Positions 61,103 through 64,000 of a stretch of 64,000 bases of DNA are shown here, in pieces. The position numbers and the translations under genes are program-made. Where the stretch lies: positions 1-64,000 of the forward strand of contig CAKRTQ010000011.1 of assembly GCA_934402395.1 (NCBI GenBank). Direction: 5' to 3'. Every line of letters begins with the position of its first letter. The stretch's first letter is position 1. Origin of the DNA: an uncultured Eubacteriales bacterium. Lineage in GTDB: Bacteria > Bacillota > Clostridia > Oscillospirales > CAG-272. The notes under the pieces were generated by a model. The model worked only from the letters and a program-made list of their open reading frames with translations, was not told the origin of the DNA and did not search any database.

Positions 61103-62287
61103 TCAGCCGAGCGCCTCAATGAGCGCGGGGGCGAGATCGCGTTTTTCCCACGGAGTGTCAAGCTCCTCGCGTCCCATGTGACCGTATGCGGCAAGCTCCG
61201 AATAAATCGGACGGCGCAGGTCGAACTTTGCAATAATGGCGGCAGGACGGAAGTCAAAGCATCTGCTTACCGCCTCGGCGATCTTTTCGTCGGAAGATTT
61301 TCCTGTTCCGAAGGTATCGACAAGTATCGAGACCGGACGCGCCACACCGATAGCGTAAGCCACCTGTATTTCGCAGCGTTTTGCAAGTCCGGCAGCAACT
61401 ATGTTTTTGGCAACATAGCGCGCCGCATAGGACGCCGAACGATCGACCTTGGTCGGGTCCTTGCCCGAAAATGCACCGCCGCCGTGGCGTGCATAGCCGC
61501 CGTAGGTGTCAACGATTATCTTTCTGCCGGTAAGTCCGCTGTCGCCCATAGGACCGCCGATAACAAATCTTCCCGTCGGGTTGACATAGATCTTTGTTTT
61601 TTCATCAAGCAGACCTGCGGGGACTGTGGTCCTGATGACCTCGCGCTCAATATCGGTGCGTATCTGGTTCAGCGTAACTATGTCGCTGTGCTGTGAGGAC
61701 ACGACTATCGTGTCAACGCGCACGGGGCGGTCGCCATCGTATTCCACGGTCACCTGAGTCTTTCCGTCCGGGCGCAGATAGGGGATGGTCCCGTTCTTTC
61801 TGACTTCTGTGAGCTTCTTTGCCAGCTTGTGTGCCAGCGATATCGGCAGCGGCATAAGCTCGGGAGTTTCATCGCAGGCATAACCGAACATAAGTCCCTG
61901 GTCGCCCGCACCGGTATCAAAACCGTCGGATTCGCCGTTTTTGGCTTCAAGCGAGCGGTCAACGCCGAGCGCGATGTCGGGCGACTGCTCATGTACCGAG
62001 CTTATTACCGCGCAGCTGTCGCAGTCAAAACCGTATTTTGCGCGGTCATAACCGATCTTTCTTACTGTATTGCGTGCGAGAGTCTGAAAATCAACATACC
62101 CCTCGGTCGTGATCTCACCCATGATGAGAATAAGCCCGGTCGTGCAGGTAACCTCGCAGGCAACGCGCGACATGGGATCCTGACGAAGAAGTTCGTCAAG
62201 TACCGCATCGGAAATTTTGTCGCACAGCTTGTCGGGATGTCCCTCCGTCACCGACTCGGATGTGAAAAAGCGTTTGTTTTCGTTCAT
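61103..62287 (-). CDS. metK: S-adenosylmethionine synthetase
   Basis: The 394-aa enzyme makes SAM from methionine and ATP. It has the signatures FTSESVTEGHPDKLCD, GAGDQGLMFGYA and GGGAFSGKDPTKVDRS. Length is normal. Upstream are a promoter, a SAM-I riboswitch and a terminator, so SAM shuts off its own synthesis. AAAGGA lies upstream of the ATG. Confidence 0.97.
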   Translation of the reverse strand: MNENKRFFTSESVTEGHPDKLCDKISDAVLDELLRQDPMSRVACEVTCTTGLILIMGEITTEGYVDFQTLARNTVRKIGYDRAKYGFDCDSCAVISSVHEQSPDIALGVDRSLEAKNGESDGFDTGAGDQGLMFGYACDETPELMPLPISLAHKLAKKLTEVRKNGTIPYLRPDGKTQVTVEYDGDRPVRVDTIVVSSQHSDIVTLNQIRTDIEREVIRTTVPAGLLDEKTKIYVNPTGRFVIGGPMGDSGLTGRKIIVDTYGGYARHGGGAFSGKDPTKVDRSASYAARYVAKNIVAAGLAKRCEIQVAYAIGVARPVSILVDTFGTGKSSDEKIAEAVSRCFDFRPAAIIAKFDLRRPIYSELAAYGHMGREELDTPWEKRDLAPALIEALG

Positions 62288-62315
62288 TGCATAAAAATCC
62301 TTTCATTCAAGACAA

Positions 62316-62348
62316 GAAATAAAGGCGACCCGACAGACCGAGCCGCCT
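62316..62348 (-). terminator. Riboswitch expression-platform terminator of metK
   Basis: A 10-bp stem (AGGCGGCTCG with CGGGTCGCCT, two G-T pairs) with a 6-nt loop is followed by TTATTT. It starts 3 nt after the SAM aptamer ends. Confidence 0.85.
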
Positions 62349-62351
62349 ACG

Positions 62352-62438
62352 TCTCATCTGTCAGGATTTAGCACCTTGCCATCAGGTAGGTTGCTGTGAC
62401 ATCATCAGGCCTGTCCTTACGTCACTCTTGATAAGATC
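62352..62438 (-). ncRNA. SAM-I (S-box) riboswitch
   Basis: On the minus strand the leader reads CTTATCAAGAG, AGGACAGGCC, CAGCAACC, AGGTGCTAAATCC and CAGATGAGA in order. These are the conserved blocks of the SAM-I aptamer, with P1 formed by CTTATC and GATGAG. With the terminator just downstream it should stop transcription of metK when SAM is abundant. Confidence 0.93.
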
Positions 62439-62455
62439 AATATTTTATTGATTAT

Positions 62456-62484
62456 ATTGTACCATACAAATGTGTGATTGTCAA
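62456..62484 (-). promoter_or_regulatory. Promoter of the SAM riboswitch-metK transcript
   Basis: TTGACA (62479-62484) and TACAAT (62456-62461) are separated by 17 nt on the minus strand. Confidence 0.82.
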
Positions 62485-62488
62485 CACC

Positions 62489-62992
62489 TCACGCAAAAAT
62501 TCTGAAGGCAGCAACCACGCCGTACGATGCAAGCGTCATTATGCAACCGGCAATAAGCACTCCGATAAACGCGGAGAGCATCGCCTTCCAGAATTTCATT
62601 TCTATCGTCGCGGCAACGAGCGAACCCGTCCACGCGCCGGTGGCAGGCAGCGGTATCGCCACGAAAAGTGCCACGCCCCAGAATGAGTACTTTTCGATCT
62701 TGGCGCGATTCTTTTCCGCCTTGCGGTTGACCCATCCCGCGACCCTGGCAAAAAACTTTACTTTGGATGCCGCCATCCAGTCCAGGACCTTGCGCACAAA
62801 AAGCAGTATCACAGGCACAGGCAGCATATTTCCCGCCACGCTGATAAGGTAGTTCTGCCACCACGGCAGGTGCAGCGCCGCTCCCATCGGAATCGCACCG
62901 CGAAGTTCGATTATCGGCACCATTGAGCAGACAAACACGCTCCAGTACGGTCCCACGGTTTCGGTAAAAAAATTCTTTATAGCTTCGGTCAT
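62489..62992 (-). CDS. Small multidrug-export-family membrane protein (COG2426 type)
   Basis: The 167-aa protein has about four membrane segments and the family core PIIELRGAIPMGAAL, with FWGVALFVAIPLPATGAWTGSLVAA. These are typical of the small multidrug export/COG2426 family, whose transport role is not firmly shown. The ATG directly follows the ribU stop codon, so it is co-translated with the riboflavin transporter. Confidence 0.82.
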   Translation of the reverse strand: MTEAIKNFFTETVGPYWSVFVCSMVPIIELRGAIPMGAALHLPWWQNYLISVAGNMLPVPVILLFVRKVLDWMAASKVKFFARVAGWVNRKAEKNRAKIEKYSFWGVALFVAIPLPATGAWTGSLVAATIEMKFWKAMLSAFIGVLIAGCIMTLASYGVVAAFRIFA

Positions 62993-63598
62993 TTATTTTT
63001 CCGCCTTTTTACTTGTTCCTTTAAGTACAGGTGAAAGCCGCTTGTACACGGCAAATGTGATGCCGGTGCAGCACAGACATTTTACAAAAGTAAACGGAAC
63101 ATTTACTATCAGAAGAGCGCGCACCAGCGTATTTGCCGCCGGGATTATTGCGCTGTAAAGCCCGATTATCGTTTCCATCGGCATAAAACCGGAATAAAAC
63201 GGATAGGTTATGAAGTAATTCACCGGAAAGCTGACGACGGATGCGACCACCGCGCCGAACAGACACGCAGCCAGCGCGCCGCCGCGCGTTTTGCTTTTGC
63301 GGTATATCAGCCCGGCAGGAAGTACCATTGCCGTGCCGACAATAAAATTGGCAAGCTCGCCGACGCACGATGTGTGCGAAAACGGCATATGAAGCAGATT
63401 TTTTATAAGCTCGACCGCCGTTCCCCAAACGGGTCCCAGTGCAAACGCCGTAATAAGAGCAGGCAGATCGGAAAAATCAAATTTAAGAAAAGCAGGTGTA
63501 AACGGCGTTGAAAATTCAAGCATCATCAGGATAAACGACACTGCCGCCATGACCGCCGTCACAGTCATCTTTCTTACGCTGAATATTTTTTTGTTCAT
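62993..63598 (-). CDS. ribU: ECF transporter riboflavin-binding S component RibU
   Basis: The 201-aa protein has six membrane segments and the RibU signature near the first helices: FLKFDFSDLPALITAFALGPVWG, with VELIKNLLH. It works with the EcfA/EcfT energy module to import riboflavin. The FMN riboswitch upstream supports the substrate. GGAGG lies 7 nt before the ATG at 63598. A basic tail ends in KKAEK. Confidence 0.92.
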   Translation of the reverse strand: MNKKIFSVRKMTVTAVMAAVSFILMMLEFSTPFTPAFLKFDFSDLPALITAFALGPVWGTAVELIKNLLHMPFSHTSCVGELANFIVGTAMVLPAGLIYRKSKTRGGALAACLFGAVVASVVSFPVNYFITYPFYSGFMPMETIIGLYSAIIPAANTLVRALLIVNVPFTFVKCLCCTGITFAVYKRLSPVLKGTSKKAEK

Positions 63599-63630
63599 TT
63601 TGTTTTCCTCCGAAAAATTCAATCGTTCGG

Positions 63631-63672
63631 AAAAAGAAAACGTACCGATCGCTCCGCGCAGGCAGCATCGGT
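63631..63672 (-). terminator. Expression-platform terminator of the FMN riboswitch
   Basis: ACCGAT-GCT pairs with AGC-g-ATCGGT, followed by ACGTTTTCTTTTT on the minus strand. Further downstream TTCCGA and TCGGAGGAA can pair over the ribU ribosome site. Confidence 0.8.
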
Positions 63673-63682
63673 CATATTTCGC

Positions 63683-63798
63683 ATCTTTTCCCTTCCGGAC
63701 TCTGACCGTCGGCACAGGAATCTCACCTGTTCGGCGCAAATCATTTGCGTTCGCGGACTATACCGCCGGTATGGAATTTCACCAATCCCCAAAGATCT
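63683..63798 (-). ncRNA. FMN riboswitch (RFN element)
   Basis: The minus-strand leader carries ATCTTTGGGG, GGTGAAATTCC, TACCGGCGGTA, AGGTGAGATTCCTG, GCCGACGGTCA, AGAGTCCGG and AAAAGAT. These conserved blocks appear in RFN order; ATCTTT pairs with AAAGAT to close the aptamer. FMN binding should switch off ribU. Confidence 0.93.
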
Positions 63799-63880
63799 GA
63801 ATTTAAAGCCTTCACTGCGCTCATCACCGAAACCGGCATTGGAACGCTTTGAGTCGGCTCTTTATATCTTATGCTTTAAA

Positions 63881-63910
63881 GGGACTGCCGCACCGAGATG
63901 CGACAGTCCC
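63881..63910 (-). terminator. Terminator after tuf
   Basis: GGGACTGTCGCA and TGCGGCAGTCCC form a strong stem followed by TTTAAA on the minus strand, 17 nt past the tuf stop codon. Confidence 0.85.
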
Positions 63911-63927
63911 AAAAATCGAAAACCGAA

Positions 63928-64000
63928 TTACTCGATGATCTCGGAAACAACGCCCGAACCAACGGTTCTGCCGCCTTCACGGATAGCGAAGCGGAGACCC
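63928..64000 (-). CDS. tuf: Elongation factor Tu, C-terminal end (partial)
   Basis: The minus strand entering from the right edge encodes RFAIREGGRTVGSG followed by VVSEIIE and a stop codon. This is the invariant C-terminal end of EF-Tu domain 3. The rest of the gene lies outside the window. Confidence 0.93.
   Translation of the reverse strand, partial: GLRFAIREGGRTVGSGVVSEIIE

Noticed and set aside
60305..61696. 463-aa plus-strand frame across recD2, the small gene and metK
   Set aside because: It crosses three gene boundaries and the riboswitch-controlled metK; no support for translation.
1..64000. CRISPR arrays, tRNA and rRNA genes, IS elements, att sites
   Set aside because: I looked for regularly spaced repeats, cloverleaf sequences ending in CCA or GGTTCGANTCC, transposase-type ORFs and flanking repeats, and found none that I can support.

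Overview
The window comes from a Gram-positive, Clostridia-like anaerobe, probably an uncultured member of the Oscillospirales/Christensenellales type. The evidence is strong AAGGAGG-type ribosome-binding sites, TTGACA-17-TATAAT promoters, many lipoproteins, a SEDS/MreB/CwlD-type wall gene set, IreB, NrdR, RecD2, RadA, a bacterial IreB-linked ribF, an archaeal-type ProRS with a zinc tail, GTP-dependent PEP carboxykinase and small DUF families common in clostridia. No tRNA, rRNA, CRISPR array, prophage or insertion sequence was seen. Most genes have similar, moderately GC-rich composition; one gene (53884-54735) is visibly AT-richer.

Layout. 0.3-5.7 kb: a small lipoprotein preceded by a tiny ORF, an MBOAT/AlgX-like O-acyltransferase pair, and an ECF sigma/anti-sigma/lipoprotein cassette. 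5.8-12.7 kb: gltX-glnS-DUF1294 operon and an ABC exporter. 12.8-16.4 kb: pckG and a second ECF sigma/anti-sigma cassette. 16.5-21.8 kb: surface and secreted proteins (two-repeat lamin-tail protein, S51-peptidase-like lipoprotein, Lrp regulator, GLUG-repeat wall protein). 22-26.3 kb: nrdR-DUF5131, small membrane proteins, and a divergent XRE regulator facing a 28-aa ORF/DUF4190/Lgt-like operon, with three copies of one palindromic operator between them. 26.3-31.8 kb: a three-gene operon encoding TerB_N/TerB_C, BrxD-like ATPase and Lhr-like helicase, with its own promoter and a strong terminator. This is the best candidate in the window for an incompletely described genome-defence or DNA-processing system.

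32-39 kb: MATE transporter, then ireB-ribF-DD-peptidase, acyl carrier protein, CwlD-like amidase and radA. 39-43.3 kb: AraC regulator divergent from a FAD-dependent oxidoreductase and a GDPD-family phosphodiesterase, then a DUF4830 protein. 43.4-48.4 kb: proS-DUF5071-rodA and ftsH. 48.6-53.8 kb: a second AraC/FAD-oxidoreductase locus with a frameshifted solute-binding lipoprotein. 53.9-64 kb: a foreign-looking membrane protein, pepD, mreB, comF-recD2, metK under a SAM-I riboswitch, ribU under an FMN riboswitch, and the 3' end of tuf.

A recurring element cuts across these regions. Five hairpins at gene 3' ends share the core AAAAAACTCA-N2/3-TGAGTTTTTT (one copy one T short). Their outer GC-rich arms differ from copy to copy, yet pair within each copy. 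They look like a dispersed bidirectional terminator family.
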